Of a stretch of 64,000 nt of DNA, positions 40,401 through 52,899 are shown piece by piece; position 1 is the stretch's first letter, and the number at the start of each line of letters is the position of its first letter. This DNA is from Cardiocondyla obscurior (lineage: Eukaryota > Arthropoda > Insecta > Hymenoptera > Formicidae). The notes beneath the pieces are model-generated. The model was not told where the DNA came from. It was given only the letters and a program-made list of their open reading frames with translations, and made no database searches. The DNA lies in contig NW_027228807.1 of the NCBI RefSeq assembly GCF_019399895.1, forward strand, positions 1 through 64,000, read 5' to 3'. The position numbers and the translations under genes are program-made.

Positions 40401-43400
40401 GATTTTTTTTTCGTTTTTCGTCAATATCTTCGCTTCTGGAAAAAATAGGACGCAAAAAATGGTCACGTGGGCATTTGCTAACGTCACCGCACGACGTCAC
40501 GTGGTCAGATTTTCAAAGATTTTTTTTTCGTTTTTCGTCAATATTTTCGTTTTTGGAAAGGGTAAGACGATAAAATTGGTCACGTGAACATCTGCTGACG
40601 TCACTGCACGACGTCACGTAATTAGATTTTTAAAAATTTTTTTTTTGTTTTTCGTCAATATCTTTGCCTTTGGAGGGAATAAAACGCTAAAAATAGTCAC
40701 GTGGGCATCTGCTGACGTCACCGCACGACGTCACGTAATCAAATTTTCAAAAATTTTTTTTCGTTTTTCGTCAATATCTTTGCCCCTGGAGAGGGTAGGA
40801 CGCTAAAAATGGTCACGTGGGCATCTGCTGACGTCACCGCACGACGTCACGTGGTCAAATTTTCAAAAATTTTTCTTTTGTTTTTCGTCAATATCTTTGC
40901 CCGTGGAGTGGGTAGGACGCTAAAAATGGTCACGTGGGCATCTGCTGACGTCACCGCACGACGTCACGTGGTCAAATTTTCAAAAATTTTTCTTTTGTTT
41001 TTTGTTAATATCTCTGCCCCTGGAGGGAGTAGGACGCTAAAAATGGTCACGTGGGCATCTGCTGACGTCACCGCACGACGTCACGTGGTCAGATTTTCAA
41101 AATTTTTTTTTTCGTTTTTCGTCAATATCTCCGCCCTGGAGAGGGTAAGACGCAAAAATGGTCACGTGGGCATCTGCTGACGTCACCGCACGACGTCATG
41201 TGGTCAGATTTTCAAAAATTTGTTTTTTGTTTTTCGTCAATATCTTCGCTTCTGGAAAAAGTAGGACGCAAAAAATGGTCACGTGGGCATCTGCTGACGT
41301 CACCGCACGACGTCACGTGGTCAGATTTTCAAAAATTTTTTTTGTTTTTCGTCAATATCTCCGCCCCTGGAGGGGTAGGACGCTAAAATGGTCACGTGGG
41401 CATCTGCTGACGTCACCGCACGACGTCACGTGGTCAGATTTTCAAAATTTTTTTTGTTTTTCGTCAATATCTCGCCCCTGGAGGGGTAGGACGCTAAAAA
41501 TGGTCACGTGGGCATCTGCTGACGTCACCGCACGACGTCATGTGGTCAGATTTTCAAAAATTTGTTTTTTGTTTTTCGTCAATATTTTTGCTTCTGGAAA
41601 GGGTAGGACGCTAAAAATGGTCACGTGGGCATCTGTTGACGTCACCGCACGACGTCACGTCGTCAGATTTTCAAAAATATTTCTTTTGTTTTTCGTCAAT
41701 ATCTCCGCTCCTGAAGGGGGTAGGACGCTAAAAATGGTCACGTGGGCATCTGCTGACGTCACCGCACGACGTCACGTGGTCAGATTTTCAAAAATTTTTT
41801 TTTCGTTTTTCGTCAATATCTTTGCCCCTGGAGGGGATAGGACGCTAAAAATGGTCACGTGGGCATCTGCTGACGTCACCGCACGACGTCACGTGATCAG
41901 ATTTTCAAAAATTTTTTTTTGTTTTTCGTCAATATCTTCGCCCCTGGAGGGGGTAGGACGCTAAAAATAGTCACGTGGGCATCTGCTGACGTCACCGCAC
42001 GACGTCACGTGGTCAGATTTTCAAAATTTTTTTCGTTTTTGTCAATATCTTTGCCCCTGGAGGGGTAGGACGCTAAAAATAGTCACGTGGGCATCTGCTG
42101 ACGTCACCGCACGACGTCACGTGGTCAGATTTTTAAAAATTTTTTTTTCGTTTTTCTTCAATATCTTCGCCCCTGGAGAACGTAGGACGCTAAAAATGGT
42201 CACGTGGGCATCTGCTGACGTCACCGCACGACGTCACGTGGTCAGATTTTCAAAAATTTTTTTTTCGTTTTTCGTCAATATCTTCGCTTCTGGAAAAAGT
42301 AAAACGCTAAAAATGGTCACGTGGGCATCTGCTGACGTCACCGCACGACGTCACGTGGTCAGATTTTCAAAAATTTTTTTTTGGTTTTTCGTCAATATTT
42401 TCGTTTTTGGAAAGGGTAGGACGCTAAAAATGGTCACGTGGGCATCTGTTGACGTTACCGCACGACGTCACGTGGTCAGATTTTAAAAAATTTTTTTTTT
42501 GTTTTTCGTCAATATCTTTGCCTTTGGAGGGAATAGGACGCTAAAAATAGTCACGTGGGCATTTGCTGACGTCACCGCACGACGTCACGTAATCAAATTT
42601 TCAAAAATTTTTCGTTTTTCGACAATATCTTTGCCTCTGGAGAGGGTAAAACGCTAAAAATGGTCACGTGGGCATCTGCTGACGTCACCGCACGACGTCA
42701 CGTGGTCAGATTTTCAAAATTTTTTTTTTGTTTTTGTCAATATCTCTGCCCCTGGAAAGAGTAGGACGCTAAAAATGGTCACGTGGGCATCTGCTGACGT
42801 CACCGCACGACGTCACGTGGTCAGATTTTCAAAATTTTTTTCGTTTTTGTCAATATCTTTGCCCCTGGAGTGAGTAGGACGCTAAAAATGGTCACGTGGG
42901 CATCTGCTGACGTCACCGCACGACGTCACGTGGTCAGATTTTCAAAAATTTTTTTTCGTTTTTTGTCAATATTTCCGTTCCTGGAGGGGTAGGACGCTAA
43001 AAATGGTCACGTGGGCATCTGCTGACGTCACCGCACGACGTCACGTGGTCAAATTTTCAAAATTTTTTTCGTTTTTCGTCAATATTTTGCCCCTGGAAGA
43101 GTAAGACGCTAAAAATGGTCACGTGGGCATCTGCTGACGTCACCGCACGACGTCACGTGGTCAGATTTTCAAAAATTTTTTTTCGTTTTTCGTCAATATC
43201 TTCGCCCTTGGAGGGGGTAGGACGCTAAAAATGGTCACGTGGGCATCTGCTGACGTCACCGCACGACGTCACGTGGTCAAATTTTAAAAAATTTTTTTTT
43301 TGTTTTTCGTCAATATTTCGCCCCTGGAAAAGTAGGACGCTAAAAATGGTCACGTGGGCATCTGCTGACGTCACCGCACGACGTCACGTGGTCAAATTTT

Positions 43401-46400
43401 AAAAAATTTTTTTTTTGTTTTTCGTCAATATCTTTGCTTCTGGAAAAGGTAGGACGCTCAAAATGGTCACGTGGGCATCTGCTGACGTCACCGCACGACG
43501 TCACGTGGTCAGATTTTCAAAAATTTTTTTTTCGTTTTTCGTCAATATCTTCGCCCTTGGAGGAGATAGGACGCTAAAAATGGTCACGTGGGCATCTGCT
43601 GACGTCACCGCACGACGTCACGTGGTCAAATTTTAAAAAATTTTTTTTTCGTTTTTCGTCAATATTTTCGCCCCTGGAGGAAGTAGGACGCTAAAAATGG
43701 TCACGTGGGCATCTGCTGACGTCACCGCACGACGTCACGTGGTCAAATTTTAAAAAATTTCTTTTTCGTTTTTCGTCAATATCTTTGCTCGTGGAGTGGG
43801 TAGGACACTAAAAATGGTCACGTGGGCATCTGCTGACGTCACCGCACGACGTCACGTCGTCAGATTTTCAAAAATTTTTCTTTTGTTTTTCGTCAATATC
43901 TCCGCCCTTGGAGGGGGTAGGACGCTAAAAATGGTCACGTGGGCATCTGCTGATGTCACCGCACGACGTCACATGGTCAAATTTTCAAAAACTTCTTTTT
44001 TGTTTTTCGTCAATATCTCCGCCCCTGGAGGGGGTAGGACGCTAAAAATGGTCACGTGGGCAACTGCTGACGTCACCGCACGACGTCACGTGGTCAGATT
44101 TTCAAAAATTTTTGTTTTGTTTTTTATCAATATCTTTGCCTTTGGAGGGGGTAGGACGCCAAAAATAGTCACGTGGGTATCTGCTGACGTCACCGCACGA
44201 CGTCAAGTGGTCATATTTTTAAAATTTTTTTTTTGTTTTTCGTCAATATTTTCGCTTCTGGAAAAAATAGGACGCAAAAAATGGTCACGTGGGCATTTGC
44301 TGACGTCACCGCACGACGTCACGTGGTCAGATTTTCAAAAATTTTTTTTTCGTTTTTCGTCAATATCTTCGCTTCTGGAAAAATAGGACGCAAAAAATGG
44401 TCACGTGGGCATTTGCTGACGTCACCGCACGACGTCACGTGGTCAGATTTTCAAAGATTTCTTTTTCGTTTTTCGTCAATATCTTTGCCCTTGGAGGGGG
44501 TAGGACGCTAATAATGGTCACGTAAGCATCTGCTGACGTCACCGCACGACGTCTCGTTGTCAGATTTTCAAAAATTTTTTTTTTGTTTTTCGTCAATATC
44601 TTTGCTTCTGGAAAGGGTAGGACGCTAAAAATGGTCACGTAAGCATCTGCTGACGTCACCGCACGACGTCACGTCGTCAGATTTTCATAAATTTTTTTTT
44701 TGTTTTTCGTCAATATCTCCGCCCTTGGAGGGGGTAGGACGCTAAAAATGGTCACGTGGGCATCTGCTGACGTCACCGCACGACGTCACATGGTCAAATT
44801 TTCAAAAATTTTTTTTTGTTTTTCGTCAATATCTTCGCCCCTGGAAGGGGTAGGACGCTAAAAATGGTCACGTGGGCATCTGCTGACGTCACCGCACGAC
44901 GTCACGTGGTCAGATTTTCAAAAATTTTTTTTCGTTTTTCGTCAATATCTTTGCCCCTGGAGGGGGTAGGACGCTAAAAATGGTCACGTGGGCATCTGCT
45001 GACGTCACCGCACGACGTCACGTGGTCAGATTTTCAAAAATTTCTTTTTCGTTTTTTGTCAATATCTTCGCCCCTGGAAAAAGTAGGACGCTAAAAATGG
45101 TCACGTGGGCATCTGCTGACGTCACCGCACGACGTCACGTGGTCAGATTTTCAAAAATTTTTTTTTGTTTTTCGTTAATATCTCCGCCCCTGAAGGGGGT
45201 AGGACGCTAAAAATGGTCACGTGGGCATCTGCTGACGTCACCGCACGACGTCACGTGGTCAGATTTTCAAAAATTTCTTTTGCGTTTTTCGTCAATATCT
45301 TCGCCTCGGGAGAGGGTAGGACGCTAACAATGGTCACGTGGGCATCTGCTGACGTCACCGCACGACGTCACGTGGTCAGATTTTCAAAAATTTTTTTTTT
45401 GTTTTTCGTCAATATCTTCGCCCCTGGAAAAAGTAGGACGCTAAAAATGGTCACGTGGGCATCTGCTGACGTCACCGCACGACGTCACGTGGTCAGATTT
45501 TCAAAAATTTTTTTTGTTTTTCGTCAATATCTCCGCCCCTGAAGGGGTAGGACGCTAAAAATGGTCACGTGGGCATCTGCTGACGTCACCGCACGACGTC
45601 ACGTGGTCAGATTTTCAAAAATTTTTTTTCGTTTTTCGTCAATATCTTCGCTTCTGGAGGGGTAGGACGCTAAAAATGGTCACGTGGGCATCTGCTGACG
45701 TCACCGCACGACGTCACGTGGTCAGATTTTCAAAAATTTTTTTTTCGTTTTTTATCAATATCTTTGCCTCTGGAGGAAGTAGGACGCCAAAAATGGTCAC
45801 GTGGGCATCTGCTGACGTCACCGCACGACGTCACGTGGTCAGATTTTTAAAAATTTTTTTTTTGTTTATCGTCAATATTTTCGCTTCTGGAAAAAATAAG
45901 ACGCAAAAAATGGTCACGTGGGCATCTGCTGACGTCACCGCACGACGTCACGTGGTCAGATTTTCGAAAATTTTTTTTTCGTTTTTCGTCAATATCTTCC
46001 CTTCTGGAAAAAGTAAAACGAAAAAATGGTCACGTGGGCATCTGCTGACGTCACCGCACGACGTCACGTGGACAGATTTTCAAAAATTTCTTTTTCGTTT
46101 TTCGCCAACATCTCCGCCCCTGGAAAGGGTAGGACGCTAAAAATGGTCACGTGGGCATCTGCTGACGTCACCGCACGACGTCACGTGGTCAGATGATCAA
46201 AAATTTTTTTTTCGTTTTTTGTCAATATCTTTGCCTTTGGAGGAAGTAGATCGCTAAAAATGGTCACGTGAGCATCTGCTGACGTCACCGCACGACGTCA
46301 CGTGGTCAGATTTTCAAAAATTTTTTTTTTGTTTTTCGTCAATATCTTTGCCCGTGGAGTGGGTAGGACACTAAAAATGGTCACGTGGGCATCTGCTGAC

Positions 46401-49360
46401 GTCACCGCACGACGTCACGTGGTCAAATTTTCAAAAATTTTTCTTTTGTTTTTTGTTAATATCTCTGCCCCTGGAGGGAGTAGGACGCTAAAAATGGTCA
46501 CGTGGGCATCTGCTGACGTCACCGCACGACGTCACGTGGTCAGATTTTCAAAAACTTCTTTTTTGTTTTTCGTCAATATCTCCGCCCCTGGAGGGGTAAG
46601 ACGCAAAAAATGGTCACGTGGGCATCTGCTGACGTCACCGCACGACGTCATGTGGTCAGATTTTCAAAAATTTGTTTTTTGTTTTTCGTCAATATCTTCG
46701 CTTCTGGAAAAAATAGGACGCAAAAAATGGTCACGTGGGCATCTGCTGACGTCACCGCACGACGTCACGTGGTCAGATTTTCAAAAATTTTTTTTTGTTT
46801 TTCGTCAATATCTCCGCCCCTGGAGGGGTAGGACGCTAAAAATGGTCACGTGGGCATCTGCTGACGTCACCGCACGACGTCACGTGGTCAGATTTTCAAA
46901 AATTTTTTTTGTTTTTCGTCAATATCTCCGCCCCTGGAGGGGTAGGACGCTAAAAATGGTCACATGGGCATCTGCTGACGTCACCGCACGACGTCACATG
47001 GTCAGATTTTCAAAAATTTTTTTTTTGTTTTTCGTCAATATCTTTGCTTCTGGAAAGGATAGGACGCTAAAAATAGTCACGTGGGCATTTGCTGACGTCA
47101 CCGCACGACGTCACGTAGTCAAAATTTCAAAAATTTTTTTTCGTTTTTCGTCAATATCTTCGCTCCTGAAGGGGTAGGACGCTAAAAATGGTCACGTGGG
47201 CATCTGCTGACGTCACCGCACGACGTCACGTGGTCAGATTTTCAAAAATTTCTTTTTCGTTTTTCGTCAATATCTTTGCCCCTGGAGGGGATAGGACGCT
47301 AAAAATGGTCACGTGGGCATCTGCTGACGTCACCGCACGACGTCACGTGATCAGATTTTCAAAAATTTTTTTTTGTTTTTCGTCAATATCTTCGCCCCTG
47401 GAGGGGGTAGGACGCTAAAAATAGTCACGTGGGCATCTGCTGACGTCACCGCACGACGTCACGTGGTCAAATTTTCAAAAATTTTTCTTTTGTTTTTTGT
47501 TAATATCTCTGCCCCTGGAAAGAGTAGGACGCTAAAAATGGTCACGTGGGCATCTGCTGACGTCACCGCACGACGTTACGTGGTTAGATTTTCAAAAATT
47601 TTTTTTTCGTTTTTTGTCAATATCTTTGCCCCTGGAGTGAGTAGGACGCCAAAAATGATCACGTGGGCATCTGCTGACGTCACCGCACGACGTCACGTGA
47701 TCTGATTTTCAAAAACTTCTTTTTCGTTTTTCGTCAATATTTCCGTTTCTGGAGGGAGTAGAACGCTGAAAATAATCACGTGGGCATCTGCTGACGTCAC
47801 CGCACGACGTCACGTGGTCAGATTTTCAAAAATTTTTTTTTCGTTTTTCGTCAATATTTTTGCCCCTGGAAAGAGTAGGACACTAAAAATGGTCACGTAA
47901 GCATCTGCTGACGTCACCGCACGACGTCACATAGTCAGATTTTCAAAAATTATTTTTTTGTTTTTCGTCAATATCTTCGCCCTTGGAGGGGGTAGGACGC
48001 TAAAAATGGTCACGTGGGCATCTGCTGACGTCACCGCACGACGTCACGTGATCAAATTTTAAAAAATTTCATTTTCGTTTTTCGTCAATATTTCCGCCCC
48101 TGGAAAAAGTAGGACGCTGAAAATGGTCACGTGGGCATCTGCTGACGTCACCGCACGACGTCACGTGGTCAAATTTTAAAAAATTTCTTTTTTGTTTTTC
48201 GTCAATATCTTTGCTTCTGGAAAAGGTAGGACGCTCAAAATGGTCACGTGGGCATCTGCTGACGTCACCGCACAACGTCACGTGGTCAGATTTTCAAAAA
48301 TTATTTTTTTGTTTTTCGTCAATATCTTCGCCCTTGGAGGAGATAGGACGCTAAAAATGGTCACGTGGGCATCTGCTGACGTCACCGCACGACGTCACGT
48401 GGTCAAATTTTAAAAAATTTCTTTTTCGTTTTTCGTCAATATTTCCGCCCCTGGAGGAAGTTGGACGCTGAAAATGGTCACGTGGGCATCTGCTGACGTC
48501 ACCGCACGACGTCACGTGGTCAAATTTTAAAAAATTTCTTTTTCGTTTTTCGTCAATATCTTTGCTCGTGGAGTGGGTAGGACACTAAAAATGGTCACGT
48601 GGGCATCTGCTGACGTCACCGCACGACGTCACGTGGTCAAATTTTCAAAAATTTTTCTTTTGCTTTTTGTTAATATCTCTGCCCCTGGAAAGAGTAGGAC
48701 GCTAAAAATGGTCACGTGGGCATCTGCTGACGTCACCGCACGACGTCACGTGGTCAGATTTTCAAAAATTTTTTTTTCGTTTTTTGTCAATATCTTTGCC
48801 CCTGGAGTGAGTAGGACGCCAAAAATGATCACGTGGGCATCTGCTGACGTCACCGCACGACGTCACGTGGTCAGATTTTCAAAAATTTCTTTTTCGTTTT
48901 TCGTCAATATCTTTGCCCCTGGAGGAGTAGGACGCTAAAAATGGTCACGTTGGCATCTGCTGACGTCACCGCACGACGTCACGTGGTCAGATTTTCAAAA
49001 ATTTTTTTCGTTTTTGTCAATATTTCCGTTCCTGGAGGGGTAGGACGCTAAAAATGGTCACGTGGGCATCTTCTGACGTCACCGCACGACGTCACGTGGT
49101 CAGATTTTCAAAAATTTTTTTTTTGTTTTTTGTCAATATCTTTGCTGCTGGAGGGAGTAGGACGCTAAAAATGGTCACGTGGGCATCTGCTGACGTCACC
49201 GCACGACGTCACGTGGTCAGATTTTCAAAAATTTTTTTTTCGTTTTTTGTCAATATCTTTGCCCCTGGAGTGAGTAGAACGCCAAAAATGATCACGTGGG
49301 CATCTGCTGACGTCACCGCACGACGTCAAGTGGTCATATTTTGAAAAATTTCTTTTTCGT
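34440..49360 (+). repeat. Type-B satellite domain 3
   Basis: The longest and most homogeneous domain. Most monomers between about 36.2 and 49.3 kb are 116-117 bp and preserve both palindromes. Long-range copies include a GCCCGTGGAGTGGGTAGGAC-type variant near 40.91, 43.79, 46.35 and 48.57 kb, with flanks matching at offsets of about 5.45 kb (40.8 to 46.3 kb) and 4.78 kb (43.4 to 48.2 kb). Confidence 0.88.
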
Positions 49361-49650
49361 TTTTTGTTAATATCTTTTTTTTTGGTGGGGGTAGAACGCT
49401 GAAAATGGTCATGAAAACATTTGCTGACGTCACTGCACAATTCTACGTTGCAAAATTTTTAAAAGTTTTTTTCTGTTTTTAGTTATATTTTTGCTACTGG
49501 TAAAAGTGAAATGCTCAAAATAAACTTGTATACATTTTTTTCAAGTTGCGCACAATACTACGTTGCCAGATTTTAAAAATATTTATTTTGTTTTTTTGCA
49601 ATATTTTGCATACTGGTGAAAACAAAAAACTTGAAATAAGTCCGTATTAT
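49361..49650 (+). repeat. Decayed satellite units at the array edge
   Basis: Two to three A-like units lose similarity progressively. The first keeps TTGCTGACGTCACTGCACAA. The second keeps only CTACGTTG, a T tract and GCTACTGGTAAAAGTGAAAT. The third keeps GCGCACAATACTACGTTGCC and ATACTGGTGAAAACAAAAAA. Both palindromes are lost by about 49.5 kb. This is the usual pattern at a satellite edge, where homogenisation fails. Confidence 0.85.
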
Positions 49651-49857
49651 TAAAGTTGGTTTAATATTTTAACGAATTTTCAATATGCGTATTTTAATTT
49701 GTAATTCTTTATAAACCTTATAAAATTATCTAAAAGCTTAGAGCTTAAGAACTTTGTAAATTTTACAAGAAAATTTTTGAGGATTTTTTTAAGCTTTTTA
49801 CTAGAGAGCAAGCGCGAGATAGGTAATGGTTGCTTGTGGTTTTTAGTACTGCTTATA
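49651..49857. other. AT-rich sequence, nothing recognised
   Basis: About 200 bp of AT-rich sequence between the satellite edge and the foldback element. No gene or repeat is visible. Confidence 0.6.
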
Positions 49858-50400
49858 CAGGGTGTCCCAAAGTCATGTAGACAGACTTTAAAATTATGTA
49901 GATGTCGTTATTTTAAGACGAAACGTCCTTAATCATTTTTTATTTTGATTAATATTAAACAAGATAAAAATTATTTAAAGTTAGATTTTTTGAGCGGATC
50001 TTACTCACACCGCGCGGAAACGCTCTATCCGTCGGTAGTCCCCAGTCCTTGCTTTTTTGATCATCGATAATTTTTTTTGTATTGTTACGCGTTGTCGCTT
50101 TTTTTTATTCCTGGTTTAGACCAGTTTATCTAGGCGGGCCGATCGTAACCGCCTGTCTTGCTTCGCGCGCTTTCATTTTTTTTATCGATGATCGAGAACG
50201 CAAGGATTGGGGACTACCGATAGATAAAGCGTCTCCGCGCGGTGTGGGGAGCAGTAAGTTCCGCTCAAAGAATATAATTTTCAATAATTATTATCTAGCT
50301 TAATATTACTCGGAATAAAAAATGGTAAAAAACTTTTCTTCTTAAAATAACGAGATCTACTTAGTTCCAATGTTTTTCTACATGACTTTGGGACACCCTG
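49858..50400. mobile_element. Foldback / MITE-like DNA element
   Basis: Ends are perfect inverted repeats over 24 bp, beginning CAGGGTGTCCCAAAGTCATG on both strands. TATA lies directly outside each end, which fits a TA (or TATA) target duplication as made by Tc1/mariner-type transposases. The inverted repeat continues imperfectly over almost the whole element. The left arm is about 49,858-50,070, the right arm about 50,182-50,400, with a loop of about 110 bp. The inner arm segments share CACACCGCGCGGA and GGTAGTCCCCA-type blocks. No transposase is encoded, so it would be non-autonomous. A 74-codon frame inside it is a by-product. The Tc1/mariner assignment is inferred from the ends and TA only. 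Confidence 0.85.
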
Positions 50401-50743
50401 TATACCATTTTAGAGCAATAAAAAGAAGTGGTTTCGTCTTTGTTAATCCTTATTTAATTTCAAAGTTTTAAATTGGTTTATGTAAGTTTAATTTTAGTTC
50501 TTTATATGGTAACAAATTTTGTTATTGTTTTTAAAATCTGGTCTTGGTTCAAAATGATGTTTTATTATGACTCAAAATTATGACTCACATAATAAGCTCA
50601 GTTTCTCTATTATTTTAACTGATAATTTTTAAACATAATTTACAAAAATTGTTTAAGAAATGTTTAGAGTATGTTTACAGTATTAACAAATTCAATCTTA
50701 AATTTTTCTTTTTTTTAATACTAAAAATATAATATGTATATTT
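50401..50743. other. AT-rich sequence, nothing recognised
   Basis: About 340 bp of AT-rich sequence between the foldback element and LTR-A. It has a short direct repeat ATTATGACTCA (near 50,560-50,590) and no gene. Confidence 0.6.
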
Positions 50744-50830
50744 TGTTATGTCCAGCCAAATAATATATATTTTTTATAAATATATTTTTGCGAATACATT
50801 AAAACATTAATTATTACTTATACATATAAA

Positions 50831-50846
50831 ACATATATAAATTTAT
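50831..50846 (+). promoter_or_regulatory. LTR-A TATA box
   Basis: ACATATATAAATTTAT lies about 90 bp from the LTR start. The same motif stands at the matching place in LTR-B, inside less conserved sequence, which supports a promoter role. Confidence 0.6.
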
Positions 50847-51353
50847 ATTGCTTTACTCGTGTGTAGTACAGCATTAGTTGCGCCGACTTATATCTAGTAG
50901 TTTAACTTTATTCACGCCAAAAAAGGCTTCCACTTCCATGCGACTTGCAGCGCCGAACGCCGCTACTCCCACTACCAACTTCCATTACCACCCAAGCGCT
51001 AGATGAAAAACAGCGCCGGTAAAGTCCGGAGCTCAGTCTCACCGAAGCGACAGTTCTAATCCTGACTTCAAATTTCTTCAATCAAATCTCTCTTCCAAGA
51101 GAGTTTATACCGCGTGCGGGTCTAATAAATTAACGACATAAGTCTAACGAAATAAATTTAACTTCTATATTCAATACTTTATAATTGTAACCAGTAGTGT
51201 AACGTAAAATTTAAGATTATATTTTAAATGTTTTAATTCTTGTGGTAACTTTAATGACATCTTAAATCTCCTGCTTTATTCCAATTGCAATTGTTTCACA
51301 ATTTTAATTATTAACAATATCTCAAAGACCCTGTGTGATTGACAATTAATTTC

Positions 51354-51432
51354 GGTGCAGCCGCACTGCACGTTTTGAAAAATCAATTTAACAGGCATTT
51401 TAGTGTTAGAAGTGGTGCAGTTGCACTGCACG
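51354..51432. promoter_or_regulatory. Twin palindromes in LTR-A
   Basis: GGTGCAGCCGCACTGCACG at 51,354 and GGTGCAGTTGCACTGCACG at 51,414. Each is an inverted repeat GTGCAG-N5-CTGCAC, and they are exactly 60 bp apart. The same pair with the same spacing is in LTR-D. Possible dimeric-factor sites or RNA hairpins in the transcript leader. Confidence 0.6.
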
Positions 51433-51489
51433 CTTTTATTCTAAGATTTTTATTAATTTTATTTAATATTATAATATTTTTGTAAAACT

Positions 51490-51775
51490 ATGACAAATTC
51501 TAAAATCCGCTGCGGCGGTCGAAAATATCAGATTTAAAAGATAACCGCGTAAAATCACGCTTTAACCCGACATTCGAACGACGTACGCCCGCACTACCAC
51601 TTGACGCCAATCACCTTTATCATGAGAAAGTCAAGCCCAGCAGACATTCCAAAAGACGTTCACACAGGAGGGTTTACGAGAATCCACCCCAGGAGAAGAA
51701 CGTGCATTGCGACGCCAAGTATATCGAGACGCAGCGAAGACAATCGAAAGCAACGCAGTTTAAATATCTAAAATA
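51490..51775 (+). pseudogene. LTR-A ORF1 relic
   Basis: Begins ATG with MTNSK and GGRKYQI like the intact ORF1 in LTR-D, then meets a stop at codon 16. Reading must shift frame to recover the middle block (LTPITF, then ADIPKD) and the IETQRR block. The splice-donor position is changed to AATAGGTAAATAC. Inactive. Confidence 0.7.
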
Positions 51776-51880
51776 GGTAAATACAAATAACTCTCGTTCT
51801 TAAATCTGATGCACGCGTCTACGCTATTTTAAATTTATTTGTATCACCTTAAACCTAACAAATATTTTATTTTACTTTTT

Positions 51881-52125
51881 TACCCTACCTTCTGCTGTGA
51901 GGGTTGTGCTTGATCTTTTATCTACCGCATTGCTAGCACTTAAACCCAAAATACCAAAATCTACCTTTTTACCCTAACTTCTGCTGTGAAGGTTGCGTGT
52001 TTGATTCTTTTAGCGAGCACTTAACTTAAAAGCTTATTTTTACTTTTTTATCCTGACTCTTGCTGTGAATGTCGTGATGTCAACCCTACCTTTATCGCAT
52101 TGCATGCATTTTTTTAAATGGCGTT
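51881..52125 (+). repeat. Three tandem ~85-bp repeats between ORF1 and ORF2 (LTR-A)
   Basis: Units begin at about 51,881, 51,970 and 52,050 with TACCCTAnCTTCTGCTGTGA-like sequence followed by GGTTGCGTGTTTGA-like sequence. The same three units are at matching spacing in LTR-B. LTR-D lacks them and has only a short gap between ORF1 and ORF2. They lie downstream of the splice-donor position, so they may be intronic. Confidence 0.7.
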
Positions 52126-52178
52126 TAGACTCTTATTTTGAATACGTGTTTTTATTTTATACTATCCTAAGATGTATA

Positions 52179-52667
52179 ATGTGCTCTTTCAGTCAACGTA
52201 CCCCACAACGCGTTAATAATATTTGTGACACTGCTTTATTAAATCTAACGCGAATCGAGTGATTGGAAACCGGTCTTTGCGTACATGAATTGTACAGGCG
52301 TTACCGCGAAACTCGTAATATTTATTGCCTATTTTGTGCAGTTAACGTCAATAGACTCAAAGGTAATTTTACTCTTGTTACTAATTATTACCTTTGTTTT
52401 GGAACGTTTCGCGTTTTACAAAAATGTTACAGTTGCAGATTAACATTAAAGTGTTTTAAACCTTATTTAAATTGCGATCATTGCTGGTTAGTCCATCGTA
52501 ATTTTTCTTGGTATTTAAATCTCAGCAATGATCAAATCTCTCTACAGAATAATCCCGTCAAAATATTTATAAAAAGTCTGACTACCATTCAATTCATTTT
52601 AATAAATGTGTCAACGACATTTTCGTGTACGGATACCTGCTCGCGTTTATTCCAAAGATTCAATTAG
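52179..52667 (+). pseudogene. LTR-A ORF2 relic (Cys-rich)
   Basis: Homologous to the intact 140-residue ORF2 of LTR-D. It starts ATGTGCTCTTTCAG. One in-frame TGA (52,260) stands where the intact copy has Trp. After it the frame continues with LCVHELYRRYRETRN, IYCLFC, a KCYSC pair and NCDHC, so all the CxxC pairs survive. The C-terminus runs past the normal end and overlaps the ORF3 start. Inactive, but only lightly damaged in its Cys-rich core. Confidence 0.78.
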
Positions 52668-52899
52668 ATTAATTTTTAATTAGCTTACGCTTGATTTGAG
52701 ACCAGATATCGTTACTTCAAACAGAAAATTACGCGTCTCCTTTTTTGTGAACGGCGTATGCGTAGAACCGGACACCCTATTACTGATTTCGTCCGCGTAT
52801 GCTCGCGTATTACCTCAAGCAAATCCAATTGAACAGCCGTACTTGGATAACAAACCTACCATAATTGTTATAAATTATCAAAGAATTTCCGCGGAATAA
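52606..52899 (+). pseudogene. LTR-A ORF3 relic
   Basis: Begins ATGTGTCAACG at the position of the ORF3 start. It has an early stop, frameshifts, and lacks the central double-CxxC segment. The C-terminal block QPYLDNKPTIIVINY matches the intact ORF3 C-terminus. AATAAA follows at the end, as in LTR-D. Confidence 0.65.

Larger units (their letters stand above)
1..49400 (+). repeat. Satellite array of ~117-bp monomers
   Basis: Head-to-tail tandem array in one orientation, about 420 monomers by length. A clean monomer counted near 37.7 kb is 117 bp. The GC-rich half holds GTCACGTGGGCATCTGCTGA, then CGTCACCGCAC and, in one subfamily, GACGTCACGTGG. The other half is an AAAAATTTTTTTT tract, CGTTTTTCGTCAATAT, a variable CCCCTGGAGGGG-like segment, and GGACGCTAAAAATG. 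Length varies mostly through the T run and through 1-10 bp deletions in the variable segment. No other element interrupts it. Such long homogeneous arrays are typical of centromeric or pericentromeric heterochromatin; that location is inference. I do not recognise the family by name. Confidence 0.97.

Noticed and set aside
1..49400. CRISPR array
   Set aside because: The whole 117-bp unit repeats with no unique spacers of fixed length between short repeats, and the context is eukaryotic.
50082..50303. 74-residue ORF inside the foldback element
   Set aside because: It lies across the loop and one arm of the inverted repeat, has no recognisable domain, and fits chance.
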